Positions 1 through 8,821 of a stretch of 64,000 nt of DNA are shown in pieces (position 1 is the first letter of the stretch; the number at the start of each line of letters is the position of its first letter). This stretch comes from Corynebacterium frankenforstense. GTDB lineage: Bacteria > Actinomycetota > Actinomycetes > Mycobacteriales > Mycobacteriaceae. The stretch covers positions 60,158 to 124,157 of the forward strand of contig NZ_JASODI010000006.1 of the NCBI RefSeq assembly GCF_030211955.1, in the 5' to 3' direction. The notes under the pieces are model-generated. The model did no database searches and was not told where the DNA came from. It saw only the letters and a list, made by a program, of their open reading frames with translations. The translations under genes were made by a program, and so were the position numbers.

Positions 1-454
1 GCTTGAGCTTGTCCGCGGTGGACTTGGCGGTGGTCAGCTTGATCAGGGTACGGCGCAGCTCGTCGCCGACGGCCAGCGGGGCGTCCGAGGTGGTGTCCAC
101 ACCGCCGGCCAGGCCGGCCTCGATGCGGCCGCGGGCGATCGCGTCCGCCACGGAGACGGCGGCGGCCAGGCCGGTGCCGCAGGCCTGCTGGACGTCCATG
201 GCCGGGGTCTGCGAGCTCAGCGCAGAGCCGAGCACGCACTCGCGGGTGAGGTTGAAGTCGCGGGAGTGCTTGAGCACGGCGCCCGCGACGACCATGCCGA
301 GGCGCTCGTCTTGCAGGCCGTAGCGGGCGACGAGCCCGTCGATGGCGGCGGTGAGCATGTCCTGGTTGGAGGCGTCGGCGTACTCGCGGTTGGAGCGCGC
401 GAAGGGGATGCGGTTGCCGCCGAGGACGGCGACGCGGCGGGTGGAGGTGATCAT
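1..454 (-). CDS. fadA2: acetyl-CoA acetyltransferase (thiolase), N-terminal part
   Basis: Partial gene: it starts at an ATG (452-454) and runs off the left edge, leaving about 151 residues. The reading begins [20 protein letters not shown], a typical thiolase N-terminus, and contains [10 protein letters not shown] with the acyl-accepting cysteine at residue 92. Thiolases condense or cleave acyl-CoA and acetyl-CoA in fatty-acid metabolism. The gene is divergent from fabG4-htdX across about 290 bp. The same three genes lie together in mycobacteria (fadA2, fabG4, htdX), which is why I use that symbol. A beta-oxidation thiolase (fadI type) of the same family cannot be excluded from the N-terminal part alone. 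Confidence 0.85.
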   Translation of the reverse strand, partial: MITSTRRVAVLGGNRIPFARSNREYADASNQDMLTAAIDGLVARYGLQDERLGMVVAGAVLKHSRDFNLTRECVLGSALSSQTPAMDVQQACGTGLAAAVSVADAIARGRIEAGLAGGVDTTSDAPLAVGDELRRTLIKLTTAKSTADKLK

Positions 455-744
455 GGTGTACTCCTCGGTTGTCGTGGCCGCGGTTTTCCCGCGGGGCGTT
501 CCCGGGGAATGATCGCACACTCCGACGTGGCGTGTGCAACTTTTCTTTTTTGATTTGGCTTGCGCCACACTTGCCGCTGCTACGGTGTAGCCGAACCGTG
601 CAGCGGCACCGGCGCCCCGGGCCCGCCCGGGCGCCGCACGCTGCACCGTGCACCGACACCTACAAGACAGAAACCACCTGGGTCCAGGACCGCCGGGTCC
701 GACTCCACACGAGTACAGCACCACCGACCAAGGGAGCCAACACC

Positions 745-2142
745 ATGCCGAAGTCCGGACTGCTCGAACAGTTCATCAACTCCCCGCTCGCCGCCAAGGC
801 CGGCGTGCCGCAGGGCGAGAAGCTGCGCCGCCACGCCCCGGGCGAGCCCGCCCTCGACGGCCCCGTCGTCATCGGCGGCGACGGCCGGCTGGCCGGCGGC
901 CTGCGCGACCTGCTCGGCGGCGACTACCAGTACCTCTCCGCCGAGGCCGACACCAAGCGCGCCGCCCTCGTCTTCGACGCCACCGGCATCACCCGCCCCG
1001 AGGACCTCGAGGCCCTCTACGACTTCTTCCACCCGCAGCTGCGCAAGGTCGCCCCCTGCGCCCGCCTCGTCGTCCTCGGCACCACCCCCGAGGCCACCGC
1101 GGACATCGACGAGCGCATCGCCCAGCGCGCCCTCGAGGGCTTCACCCGCTCGCTGGCCAAGGAGCTGCGCCGAGGCGCCACCTGCCAGCTCGTCTACACC
1201 GACCCGGCGCTCCGCGCCGGGTCCGCCGCCACGGGTGCGGGAACCGGCGAGGGCGGGGCGCACGCGGCGTCGGCAAGCGGACTCGCCCCGCTGGCCTCCA
1301 CGCTGCGCTTCCTGCTCTCCGGCAAGTCCGCCTTCGTCGACGGGCAGGTCATCCGCGTCGGCGCGCAGGCCGCCGAGGAGCCCGCCGACTGGGAACGCCC
1401 GCTCGAGGGACGCGTCGCCGTGGTCACCGGTGCGGCCCGCGGCATCGGCGCGACCATCGCCGAGGTGCTCGCCCGCGACGGCGCGCGCGTGGTCTGCGTC
1501 GACATCCCCGCCGCCGGTGAGGGCCTTGCCAACACCGCCAACAAGGTCAAGGGCACCGCGCTGCCGCTCGACGTGACCGCCGACGACGCCGCCGAGGTGA
1601 TCGCCGAGCACGTGCGCGAGCGCTTCGACGCCCCGATCGACACCATCGTGCACAACGCCGGTGTGACCCGCGACAAGCTGCTGGCCAACATGAACGAGGG
1701 CCAGTGGAAGATGGTGCAGAACATCAACCTCGTCGCCCCCGTGCGCATCACCGAGGCCCTGCTCGAGGCCGGTGCGCTCTCCGAGTCCGCGCGCGTGGTC
1801 GGCGTCTCCTCGATGGCCGGCATCTCCGGCAACCGCGGCCAGACCAACTACGCGACCACCAAGGCCGGCGTGATCGGGCTGGTCGACGCCCTCTCCGGCA
1901 AGTTCGCCGAGACCGGCGCGGGCCTGACCGTCAACGCCGTGGCCCCCGGCTTCATCGAGACCGCCATGACCGCCGCGATGCCGCTCGGCCCGCGCGAGGT
2001 CGGCCGGCGCATCAACTCGCTGCAGCAGGGCGGCCAGACCGTCGACGTCGCCGAGACCATCGCGTACTTCGCCGCCCCGGCCTCGGCCGCGGTCAGCGGC
2101 AACACCGTGCGCGTGTGCGGCCAGAACATGATGGGGGCGTAG
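745..2142 (+). CDS. fabG4: high-molecular-weight 3-oxoacyl-ACP/CoA reductase
   Basis: 465 residues, about twice a normal FabG, as in the HMW FabG4 class: an N-terminal flavodoxin-like pseudo-Rossmann domain (about 1-210) followed by a catalytic SDR domain. Visible SDR motifs are TGAARGIG near 227-234, HNAG near 303, catalytic Ser355/356, Tyr369 and Lys373 (YATTK). It reduces 3-oxoacyl thioesters with NAD(P)H. The start is the ATG at 745 behind AGGGAG; the frame is open further upstream without a plausible ribosome site. A Gly/Ala-rich stretch (about residues 155-180) interrupts the domain linker and carries one copy of the dispersed CGTCGGCAAGC motif (1266-1278). The next gene starts 3 nt after the stop, so this is an operon with the dehydratase. 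Confidence 0.85.
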   Translation: MPKSGLLEQFINSPLAAKAGVPQGEKLRRHAPGEPALDGPVVIGGDGRLAGGLRDLLGGDYQYLSAEADTKRAALVFDATGITRPEDLEALYDFFHPQLRKVAPCARLVVLGTTPEATADIDERIAQRALEGFTRSLAKELRRGATCQLVYTDPALRAGSAATGAGTGEGGAHAASASGLAPLASTLRFLLSGKSAFVDGQVIRVGAQAAEEPADWERPLEGRVAVVTGAARGIGATIAEVLARDGARVVCVDIPAAGEGLANTANKVKGTALPLDVTADDAAEVIAEHVRERFDAPIDTIVHNAGVTRDKLLANMNEGQWKMVQNINLVAPVRITEALLEAGALSESARVVGVSSMAGISGNRGQTNYATTKAGVIGLVDALSGKFAETGAGLTVNAVAPGFIETAMTAAMPLGPREVGRRINSLQQGGQTVDVAETIAYFAAPASAAVSGNTVRVCGQNMMGA

Positions 2143-2145
2143 AAC

Positions 2146-3189
2146 ATGGCTGCTGCGACCAACGGTTACACGAAGCTTGCGGCCGTCCCCGACCTGATGG
2201 GCGAGTACCGCGCGGCGCTCGGCGGGCTGGTGCCGGGGCTGGGTGCGCTGAAGAAGGGGTCGGGTGCCGGCGGTTCCGGCGCGCGCTCTGGCGGTGGCGC
2301 CGGTGCCGGTGGTGCCGGCGCGCGGGAGATCCCGGCCGAGCGCTTCGAGGTCCACGGCGTGGTCCCCGACACCGCGCACCTGGCCGAGTACTGCCGCACC
2401 ACCGGCCTGCGCTTCGGCGAGGAGCTGCCCGCGACCTACCCCTACGTGCTGGCGTTCCCGCTGGCCATCAAGGTGATGAACTCGAAGGGCTTCCCCTTCG
2501 GCGCCGTCGGCGTGGTCCATCTGACCAACGCCATCGAGCAGACCCGCCCGCTGCACGTCGGCGAGGCGCTCGACATCCGCGTGCGCGCCGAGAACCCGCG
2601 CGCCCACCGCGCGGGCATGCTCATCGACATGGTCACCGAGGTCACCATCCCCGCCGAGGGCGACGAGGTGGTCTGGCGGCAGGTCTCCGGCTTCCTGGGC
2701 AAGGGGGCCAAGACCGAGGGGCTGCCCGCCGCGGCCGACTCCGCGGTCAAGGCCGCCGGGGAGCCTGCGGCCAACCCCGCCTTCGTGCGGGTCACCCAGG
2801 ACACGATCTCCGCGTACGCCGAGGCCAGCGGGGACAAGAACCCGATCCACGTCTCCAAGGTGGGCGCGAAGGCCTTCGGCTTCCCGAGCACCATCGCCCA
2901 CGGCATGTGGTCGGCCGCCGCGATGCTCGCCGGGATGGAGGGCCTGGTGCCCGAGGCCGCGCGCTTCGAGGTGGAGTTCGGCAATCCGGTGCGGCTGCCC
3001 TCGAAGGTCGCGTTCACGGCCGACCGGGATGCGGACGGTGCAGGCGCGGACGGTTCGGGGGCGGCCGGCGGGTCGACCGGCGGGTCGACCGCGGTCTCCG
3101 CGACCGGTTCGGGCTGGGGGCTGCAGCTGCGTTCGGCGAAGAAGCCCGAGGTCGTCCACGCCGTCGGGCGACTCGAGCCGCTGAGCTGA
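2146..3189 (+). CDS. htdX: MaoC-type 3-hydroxyacyl-thioester dehydratase
   Basis: 347 residues. Double-hot-dog arrangement: a divergent N-terminal half, then a C-terminal MaoC domain with the hydratase motif SGDKNPIH, Asp230 and His235 being the expected catalytic pair, followed by GFPSTIAHGM. It would dehydrate or hydrate (R)-3-hydroxyacyl thioesters made by the FabG4-type reductase just upstream (3-nt gap), as HtdX does next to FabG4 in mycobacteria. Two Gly/Ser/Ala-rich insertions (about residues 38-60 and 290-312) are unlike usual family members and match a habit seen in several proteins of this window. The ATG at 2146 is the first start in frame. Confidence 0.8.
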   Translation: MAAATNGYTKLAAVPDLMGEYRAALGGLVPGLGALKKGSGAGGSGARSGGGAGAGGAGAREIPAERFEVHGVVPDTAHLAEYCRTTGLRFGEELPATYPYVLAFPLAIKVMNSKGFPFGAVGVVHLTNAIEQTRPLHVGEALDIRVRAENPRAHRAGMLIDMVTEVTIPAEGDEVVWRQVSGFLGKGAKTEGLPAAADSAVKAAGEPAANPAFVRVTQDTISAYAEASGDKNPIHVSKVGAKAFGFPSTIAHGMWSAAAMLAGMEGLVPEAARFEVEFGNPVRLPSKVAFTADRDADGAGADGSGAAGGSTGGSTAVSATGSGWGLQLRSAKKPEVVHAVGRLEPLS

Positions 3190-3227
3190 GTTTGGCCGGG
3201 GGCGCCGAGGCCCCGGGCCAGCGGGGG

Positions 3228-3320
3228 TTACCGGGCCCGGGTCGGTAATCCCGAAATGGGCCCGCTAAACCCGCAGGTCACGGAAGCGGGCGAAATCGCT
3301 TACCGACCCCGGGTCGGTAA
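3228..3320. promoter_or_regulatory. two copies of a 21-bp palindrome between convergent genes
   Basis: At 3300-3320 lies a perfect inverted repeat with 9-bp arms TTACCGACC and GGTCGGTAA around CCG. At 3228-3248 the same element recurs with two changes in the left arm; the two copies start 72 bp apart. A GCCCGC / GCGGGC inverted repeat lies between them. The position between the ends of htdX and the convergent gene at 3374 suits a bidirectional terminator, but no T-run follows and the arms look like a TetR-family operator. Function is not decided by the sequence. Confidence 0.5.
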
Positions 3321-3373
3321 AACCGTGCGCGCACCCCGGAAATCGAACCGGAATCGCACCGGCCCCTGGCCCC

Positions 3374-4009
3374 CTACCCCATCCAGTACAGGTCGGCCAG
3401 CACGACCTCGGAGTCACCGAAGAGCTCGGGCGCCGTGGTCGTCAGCCGCAGCTTCGGCGTCTGGTACCCGGTGCTCGAGGGGCGGGCCGGGCCGGGCTGC
3501 GCGGCGATACGCAGCACGAAGTTCCTGTGCGCGCCGTCGACAAGCGCCACGCCGGAGGCGCGCTGACGGGTGCACTCACGCACGTCCACCTCGCTGACCT
3601 CGCTGATCGGGTCGTCGGCCACGCAGCCGCTGCCGTGCGCGGTGAGCACGGGGCTGCCCAGCGAGAAGTCCGCCGAGGTGTCGGCGCCGAGGATCGCGCG
3701 GATCATCTCGCGCACGGCGACCGGGTCGGCGGTGGCCATGCTGACCGCGCGCCGGCCGAGCTCACTGTGGTCCATCTCGGTGAAGGTCACGCCCTCGTCG
3801 AGCGCGGCCTCGATCGGCCGGTAGGTCACGGGCAGCTGGAGCACGCGGCCGTAGAAGTCGCGGCCTACGAGGATCTCGATGCCGACCTGGTCGTCGGGGT
3901 CGACCAGCCGCCAGGACCCGACGACCTCGTCGAAGCCGGCGAAGCGGCGAGCCAGTTCATCCTTGGTGGGGTTCAGCTCGGCGTCGTAGATGTGCGCGGT
4001 TCCGCTCAT
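3374..4009 (-). CDS. maltokinase N-terminal-cap-like protein
   Basis: 211 residues, no signal peptide or membrane segment. The opening AELNPTKDELARRFAGFDEV followed by a conserved W and the GRDFYGRVLQLPVTYRP segment resemble the N-terminal cap domain of maltokinase (Mak_N_cap), which occurs as a free-standing protein in corynebacteria (CG0192-like). Role unknown; in maltokinases the cap stabilises the nucleotide-binding lobe. Start ATG at 4009 with a GGAG-type site (GGCAGGAG) upstream. Divergent from the esterase at 4100, with which it shares a palindromic promoter region. Assignment rests on family resemblance only. Confidence 0.5.
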   Translation of the reverse strand: MSGTAHIYDAELNPTKDELARRFAGFDEVVGSWRLVDPDDQVGIEILVGRDFYGRVLQLPVTYRPIEAALDEGVTFTEMDHSELGRRAVSMATADPVAVREMIRAILGADTSADFSLGSPVLTAHGSGCVADDPISEVSEVDVRECTRQRASGVALVDGAHRNFVLRIAAQPGPARPSSTGYQTPKLRLTTTAPELFGDSEVVLADLYWMG

Positions 4010-4062
4010 TGGCTCGCTCCTGCCCTTCGAGGCGTTTCAGCACGCTGTCTCCTCCTTATGTA

Positions 4063-4078
4063 CCACAACCGGCTGTGG
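4063..4078. promoter_or_regulatory. inverted repeat in a divergent promoter
   Basis: CCACA and TGTGG arms around ACCGGC lie between the start of the cap-like gene (4009, minus) and the esterase (4100, plus). The esterase -10 box TAGACT (4087-4092) is 9 bp to one side, and TACATA on the opposite strand to the other, so a bound protein could affect both genes. Confidence 0.35.
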
Positions 4079-4099
4079 GACAGACCTAGACTGGTGCTC

Positions 4100-5062
4100 A
4101 TGAACGACGCATCCCACGAGCACGACCAGGACCTCGAAAAACAGGCTGACCAGCGCACCGAGGAGGAGATCGACGCCGCCGAGCGCGCGGCCTTCCACGT
4201 CGGCGGGGTCGACCGCACCCCGACCGAGGAGGAGCAGCTCGAGCAGATCGGCTCCTACATCGACGCGCACTACCCGCTGCCGCCGTTCACCCCGCCGTGG
4301 GCCGGCGGCGACGGCGACCCGGAGCCGGCCGACAAGTGGACCGCGCTGCTGCCGGACCGCCTGACCCACGCGGGCATGCTGATGCTGGGCGCGGGCCTGG
4401 ACCACTCGATGCCGGGCGTGGCCTTCGGCACCCCGGCCACGGTCGAGGATCTCCCCGAACTGGGCGCCGCCGCCTTCGTGCCGCCGGAGCCGACGGGCGC
4501 GTGGGCCGTCTCGCTGCACTCGGGCGGCTGGTGGCGCGGCGCCGGCGAGGCGATGGAGATGCAGTGGCGCCCCGAGGTCGCGGCCGCGGCGGTGCTCTCG
4601 GGCACGACGATCATCGACCTCGACTACCCGCTCGCCCCCGAGCACACGGTCCCGGAGATGGTCTCCGCCGTCGAGGCGTGCATCGACCACGCCCGCGCGC
4701 AGGGCGCGAAGACCGTCACGGTGTGGGGTTACTCCTCAGGTGGCGCGCTGGCGGTGCTCGCCGGCGCGCGTGCCGACGCCCTGGTGCTGACGTTCCCGGA
4801 CCTGGGCAGCGTGGCCAAGCTTCCCGACGCCGTGCGTGACGGCGCCGAGCTTCCCGCCCCGTCCGAGTGGGCGCCGACGCTGGCGCAGATCGGCCTACAG
4901 GACGAGATCGCCGCCCGCCCGGAGGGGATTGACGACGCCGCGCAGATCACCGTGAGCGAGCTCGTCGCCCGACACCGCATCCAGACGCCGGCGGTGGCGC
5001 GCAAGAAGGTGCAGCAGGTCGCCGACTACCTGCGCGAGGTCACCCCGCGCGAGGGGAAGTAG
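4100..5062 (+). CDS. alpha/beta-hydrolase (esterase/lipase family)
   Basis: 320 residues, cytoplasmic. An oxyanion-hole motif HSGGWWRG at 140-147 and a nucleophile elbow GYSSGG with Ser212 define a hormone-sensitive-lipase-like alpha/beta-hydrolase; DLDYPLAPEH (173-182) is the usual following motif of that family. A C-terminal His in the ARHRIQ segment could complete the triad. The first 60 residues are acidic and charged. The ATG at 4100 is chosen because TAGACT (4087-4092) lies exactly 7 nt upstream, giving a leaderless transcript; the frame is open upstream but without a start signal. Substrate unknown. Confidence 0.75.
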   Translation: MNDASHEHDQDLEKQADQRTEEEIDAAERAAFHVGGVDRTPTEEEQLEQIGSYIDAHYPLPPFTPPWAGGDGDPEPADKWTALLPDRLTHAGMLMLGAGLDHSMPGVAFGTPATVEDLPELGAAAFVPPEPTGAWAVSLHSGGWWRGAGEAMEMQWRPEVAAAAVLSGTTIIDLDYPLAPEHTVPEMVSAVEACIDHARAQGAKTVTVWGYSSGGALAVLAGARADALVLTFPDLGSVAKLPDAVRDGAELPAPSEWAPTLAQIGLQDEIAARPEGIDDAAQITVSELVARHRIQTPAVARKKVQQVADYLREVTPREGK

Positions 5063-5074
5063 GCGGGAGCCGGG

Positions 5075-6841
5075 TCAGCTTTCGGATTTGACCCGGTAGA
5101 AGGTCCGGCGGCTGCCTTGGCCGCCGACCATTTCTATGGCTTCGGCTTCGATCAGTTTGTTCACCGCGTAGCGCGCCTGCCCCTGAGTCAGCCCGGTGCC
5201 GTCCACGATGCCGGCGAAGTTCAGCGGGCCGGCCGCCAACGCCTCCATGACGAGCTGCTGGTTGGTGGGGACCCGATCGATCCCTCGGCCGGTCGAGGAC
5301 GGTACCGGCTGCTCGTCAGGCCCAGCGGACTGTTCCTGCGGGAAGCTCGAAGACGGACCGGTATCGCGGTCGTTTGCCGGGCTCAGCGAAGCCGTCTCCA
5401 GGAAACCGTGTTCCCGCAACCACTCGATCTCGCTTCGAGCGCTTTCCCGGTCCAGCGGCGAGAACTCCTCGACTACCCGCTCCGGGGTCCACGTCTCTCC
5501 GGCGTCGCCGGCCAGAATGACCGTCTTCTGGATCGCCGAGAGATCAGTGCCGGGGAAACGCCGCTCCAGAGCCTTCTCGTCGTCGGCGGTGAACCGTCGT
5601 TTCCTGGGCAGCATGACGGTGAATTTCACGCCGTTGTCGAAGAGCCTGGGCCTGGCCAACCCCGCCTCACGCACGGAGTCGAACATCTCCCGGATTCCGC
5701 CGCCCTCTCCCTCGACCACGCGGGAACCGTCAGGGGTGACGGCGTACTTCATCAGCTGGTAGAGACGCTGGTTGACCTCAGCGGTGTGGACCTCGGCGCT
5801 CTCCAGCTGTTCAACCGACACGCCACGCAGACCGCCCGGGCTGGTGATCACCATTCGGTCGTTGTGGACCCGGACGTCGACGTGTCGGCCCGGCTCATCG
5901 AGGGACGCCGGGCCGAGATCCCGGTGGACCAGGGCATTGGCCACAAGCTCGCGGATCGCCCGTCCGGGGAACTCCGGACGCTGCTCCATGTGCCCGTCCT
6001 CGCGGTAGGCCTGCTCGGTACCGGTGTTCGCGGCGATCCAGTCCACCACGTCAGTGAGCATCTGCGGCACGGGTCCCTCGAAGTGAGTCAGATTCCGGGT
6101 TCGCGCCGGTCCCCGCCCCCGGTCGAGACGCACCGCCGCGGTCGCAGAGAGCGAGGGCAACCGTCCCTGCGGGTAGTACCCGAGTCCGTAGAGGCCGGCG
6201 ACCGTCAGTTCCCCGTCCTTTGTCAGGACTCCGACTGCGCAAAGAAGATCGTCATCGGAGGACAACGCCCCGAGACGCCTGCTATGCCGTCGGATGCTGC
6301 CCAGGTAAGCGTCGGTCAGATCGCCATCGAGGTCTTCTCTCGAAGTGCCGGCCACCGGCCGTAGCTCGCCGGGCACCTGCCCACTGAACAGCAGCTTGTC
6401 GATCTCGAGAAGGCGTAGGTCATTGGCGTTCATCTGGTAATCGCCGTCACCCTGACGCAGGTACGCGACACCATCCACCGCTGCGGGGCGAAGACTCGGG
6501 TGGACCGGTCGCACTTCCGCGACCACGACGCTGACGCCATCGATCTCCACTGAGCTCGTGACTACGTGAGGCGCGGGATCCACCGTGGCACGGGTCTTTT
6601 CGACCAGACCCTGGGCGAGCACATTGGGTTGGCGGACACCGGAAATGGCGAAACCGTCATGCTGGTCGACACCGAGCAGAATGACACCCCCGCCCGGCAT
6701 GTTCGCAAAAGCGCACACTGTCTCCGAGAGATTCTCGGGCAGTCCCCCGTCTGCGCGTTTGGCTTCCACCGAGACGAAGTCGTCACCGTAGCGCCGCAGG
6801 TCCTCGACAGCTGCACGCACCTTGTCCGCGGTCCAGTCCAT
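5075..6841 (-). CDS. AlbA_2 / HATPase_c_4 / winged-helix regulator
   Basis: 588 residues from the ATG at 6841 (a TTG at 6856 is an alternative). The N-terminus (about 1-135) is an AlbA_2 (Schlafen-type) domain with the motif FVSVEAKRA and a GGGVILLGVD turn; the middle contains GRAIRELVANALVHRDL (about 290-310), the ATP-binding core of the HATPase_c_4 group; the last 60 residues form a winged helix (GIVDGTGLTQGQARYAVNKL). Such proteins are ATP-binding transcription factors. A -10 box TATGAC (6862-6867, read on the minus strand) with -35 TTGTAC 16 nt away would start the RNA near 6855, so the message is nearly leaderless. The palindromes upstream suggest autoregulation. Confidence 0.7.
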   Translation of the reverse strand: MDWTADKVRAAVEDLRRYGDDFVSVEAKRADGGLPENLSETVCAFANMPGGGVILLGVDQHDGFAISGVRQPNVLAQGLVEKTRATVDPAPHVVTSSVEIDGVSVVVAEVRPVHPSLRPAAVDGVAYLRQGDGDYQMNANDLRLLEIDKLLFSGQVPGELRPVAGTSREDLDGDLTDAYLGSIRRHSRRLGALSSDDDLLCAVGVLTKDGELTVAGLYGLGYYPQGRLPSLSATAAVRLDRGRGPARTRNLTHFEGPVPQMLTDVVDWIAANTGTEQAYREDGHMEQRPEFPGRAIRELVANALVHRDLGPASLDEPGRHVDVRVHNDRMVITSPGGLRGVSVEQLESAEVHTAEVNQRLYQLMKYAVTPDGSRVVEGEGGGIREMFDSVREAGLARPRLFDNGVKFTVMLPRKRRFTADDEKALERRFPGTDLSAIQKTVILAGDAGETWTPERVVEEFSPLDRESARSEIEWLREHGFLETASLSPANDRDTGPSSSFPQEQSAGPDEQPVPSSTGRGIDRVPTNQQLVMEALAAGPLNFAGIVDGTGLTQGQARYAVNKLIEAEAIEMVGGQGSRRTFYRVKSES

Positions 6842-6849
6842 ATCGCCAG

Positions 6850-7126
6850 AGTACAACCAGAGTCATACTTTTACAATGAGTCAGTACAACTTTTAAAGTG
6901 AGGGCCCGTACAACACGAAGTCTCAGGGCGGGCAACCTCAATCACCGAGAAAACACCTGCACAAGGAGGCTATCCGGCTTCGCGGCCTCCAGACGAGACT
7001 CCCGGATAAATCACCGTCATCCACCCCAGAGTGTGAAACTTTCACACTCTGTTTGCACTCTGGCAACCACAATGAGACTCTCACTGTGGTTTCACTCTGA
7101 CTTGCTCAGTGAGACTTTCTCACTCC
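6850..7126. promoter_or_regulatory. palindrome cluster upstream of the AlbA_2 regulator
   Basis: This gap of about 310 bp contains: a direct repeat AGTACAAC at 6850-6857 and 6883-6890 (33 bp apart, about three helix turns) flanking the promoter; a perfect inverted repeat at 7028-7050 with 11-bp arms AGAGTGTGAAA and TTTCACACTCT around one base; a second one at about 7066-7088 with arms CCACAATGAGA and TCTCACTGTGG (10 of 11 paired); and AGTGAGA / TCTCACT at about 7108-7124. The AT-richer composition differs from the neighbours. No gene is visible here. Confidence 0.55.
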
Positions 7127-7156
7127 GGCGATCGCGGCCGGACTCCCGCCGCCTGA

Positions 7157-8032
7157 TCAGCAGGCCGGGATCGCGTCGGCGATCTGGACCGGGATCAGCC
7201 AGGCGTCGTCGATGCCGGCGCGCAGGTTGTACGGGTCGTGGCAGGCCAGACGCGCCTTGAGCTCGGCGCCGCTGACCGCGGGGATCGCCGAGGAGCCCAG
7301 GTCGATCGACAGCTGGCCGGACGGGGCGCCGGGCAGCTGCGGCAGGCCCGCGGGCAGCGCGGCGTGCACGTCTGCGGTGTGGGCCTCGCGGGTGCCGTAG
7401 GTGTTGGCCGCGAGCACCACGCCCGGGGCGATCGAGGCGGTCGCGTGCACGCTGCGGCGGTCGTCCGACCAGCCGAACTTGGTGCCGGTCACGCCGGGCA
7501 CTGTCGCGGTGCCGTAGTCCTGGCGGTACCCGTCGGCGGCCACCGGTGCGGCGGTCTCCATGCCGCGGAACATCGGGGCGGCGACCGGGTCGTTGCGGGT
7601 GGCGTCGAGGAAGCGCGTCAGGTCATTGGCCGAGGTCACCGAGTTGCCCCAGAAACCGTTGCGGTGGGTGTTGGGCAGCCCGAACCAGCCGGCCGTCTCG
7701 TCGATGGCCTGCGGGTAGCGCGCGTCGAGTTCGCTGGCGATGCGGTCGTCGGAGAAGCGGATCATCTGCTCGACGCGGGCGGCGTCGCCCGGCGCGCCGT
7801 GGTGGAGGACCCAGTGGCCGAGGTACAGCTTCGACAGCGAGAGCGCCGGGCGCGGCTCGTCGGCGTTCGGGGTGGCCAGGCGCGGGCCGTTCTGCACCTG
7901 GACCGAGGCCTGGGTGCGCGGCGGGGTCGCCCCGAGCGGCAGGGCCGAGGCGACAGGCTGAGCGGAGACGGCGACGCCCACGGCGAGCAGGAGAGCTGCG
8001 GCGGAACTGGCTGTGCGCTGGGTGTTCCTCAT
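7157..8032 (-). CDS. secreted SxxK serine hydrolase (beta-lactamase/PBP-like)
   Basis: 291 residues. Signal peptide MRNTQR followed by a hydrophobic AAALLLAVGVAVSA stretch, cleavage expected near residue 24-30. SLSK at 65-68 fits the SxxK active-site motif of the penicillin-binding/beta-lactamase fold; NSVTSAND and GTKFGW further on may be the SxN and KTG-like elements. Two late cysteines (about 255 and 291) could form a disulfide. It is short for a carboxypeptidase and its triad is divergent, so it may be a serine-hydrolase-like exported protein without beta-lactamase activity. Divergent from the gene at 8113. Confidence 0.6.
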   Translation of the reverse strand: MRNTQRTASSAAALLLAVGVAVSAQPVASALPLGATPPRTQASVQVQNGPRLATPNADEPRPALSLSKLYLGHWVLHHGAPGDAARVEQMIRFSDDRIASELDARYPQAIDETAGWFGLPNTHRNGFWGNSVTSANDLTRFLDATRNDPVAAPMFRGMETAAPVAADGYRQDYGTATVPGVTGTKFGWSDDRRSVHATASIAPGVVLAANTYGTREAHTADVHAALPAGLPQLPGAPSGQLSIDLGSSAIPAVSGAELKARLACHDPYNLRAGIDDAWLIPVQIADAIPAC

Positions 8033-8112
8033 GGAAACTCAGTCTAGACCCGCGAGGTCGCCGCGCACGTCAACCGCGTCGCCTCGTCGCGGCCCCCATT
8101 ACGATGCCGCCT

Positions 8113-8667
8113 ATGAGCTCCGGTTACGTCGCGTTCGCAGATGAGTCGATCATTCAGATGCCTTCTGGTCGACAGGCGTACCGAATCGGAGCGGCTCTCC
8201 TAGCTACAACTGAACTCGAAGCAGCACGTGATGTCCTTCGTCCTCTTCTCCTGCCGGGCCAAAGCAAACTTCATTGGAGAGACGAGAGTCCTCCCCGCCG
8301 CGATCAGATTTCACGACAGGTCGCCGCTACCGGGTCGATGCTCACCATCGTGACTCATTGGAGCGAAGTCCCTGCCAAAGAGGAGAGATCTCGCCGGAAG
8401 TGTCTCGAACGGCTCTACTACGAGCTTGCGTCGATGGATGTCCAAGATGCCTCCCTCGAATGTCGTCAGCAGGCACAGGACGCGAAAGATATTCGCCACA
8501 TCGTTGCCCTCCAGGCACGCAATCAAGCGAAGAATCTGCGGCTCTCCCACCTACGCGGCAAAGACGAACCTTTGCTATGGATCCCCGATGCCGTCTTGGG
8601 GGCGCTGAATGCGGCGCAACTCGGCGAACCCAGGTTCTGGGATCAGGTCCGGGACACCGTGTGCTAG
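8113..8667 (+). CDS. DUF3800-like protein of unknown function
   Basis: 184 residues. The start VAFADES, a following YRIGAALLA strand, and GQSKLHWRDES resemble the DUF3800 group (RNase H-like fold with early acidic residues), but I cannot confirm membership. Start ATG at 8113: TACGAT (8100-8105) lies exactly 7 nt upstream, a leaderless arrangement. GC content is visibly lower than in the neighbours, suggesting transfer. Family members are often found in defence or mobile contexts; here a I-G CRISPR locus begins about 2.5 kb downstream. Confidence 0.45.
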   Translation: MSSGYVAFADESIIQMPSGRQAYRIGAALLATTELEAARDVLRPLLLPGQSKLHWRDESPPRRDQISRQVAATGSMLTIVTHWSEVPAKEERSRRKCLERLYYELASMDVQDASLECRQQAQDAKDIRHIVALQARNQAKNLRLSHLRGKDEPLLWIPDAVLGALNAAQLGEPRFWDQVRDTVC

Positions 8668-8713
8668 ACATCACGACTTCGTAAGGCTCTAAACCTGCAC
8701 ATTAAAATGCGGC

Positions 8714-8751
8714 AACCCCGGGTCCAGTCGTCCGGCTGGCATCCCGGGGTT
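8714..8751. terminator. hairpin between convergent genes
   Basis: Arms AACCCCGGG (8714-8722) and CCCGGGGTT (8743-8751) with a small CCAG/CTGG stem inside the loop. It lies between the convergent genes ending at 8667 and 8822 and would terminate from both sides, although only a short pyrimidine tract follows. Confidence 0.5.
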
Positions 8752-8821
8752 CCCTTCCGATCCTGTCGTAACAGGTGGCGTCAATGCCTAACTTAGCTGA
8801 CGGAACATGTTGATGTCGAGG

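Noticed and set aside
580..3159. 859-codon open frame opposite to fabG4 and htdX
   Set aside because: Antisense frame kept open by high GC; no family similarity, while the plus-strand genes carry clear catalytic motifs.
8714..8751. tRNA or attachment site
   Set aside because: The strong outer stem lacks a cloverleaf, anticodon arm and T-loop consensus; it is a hairpin between convergent genes.
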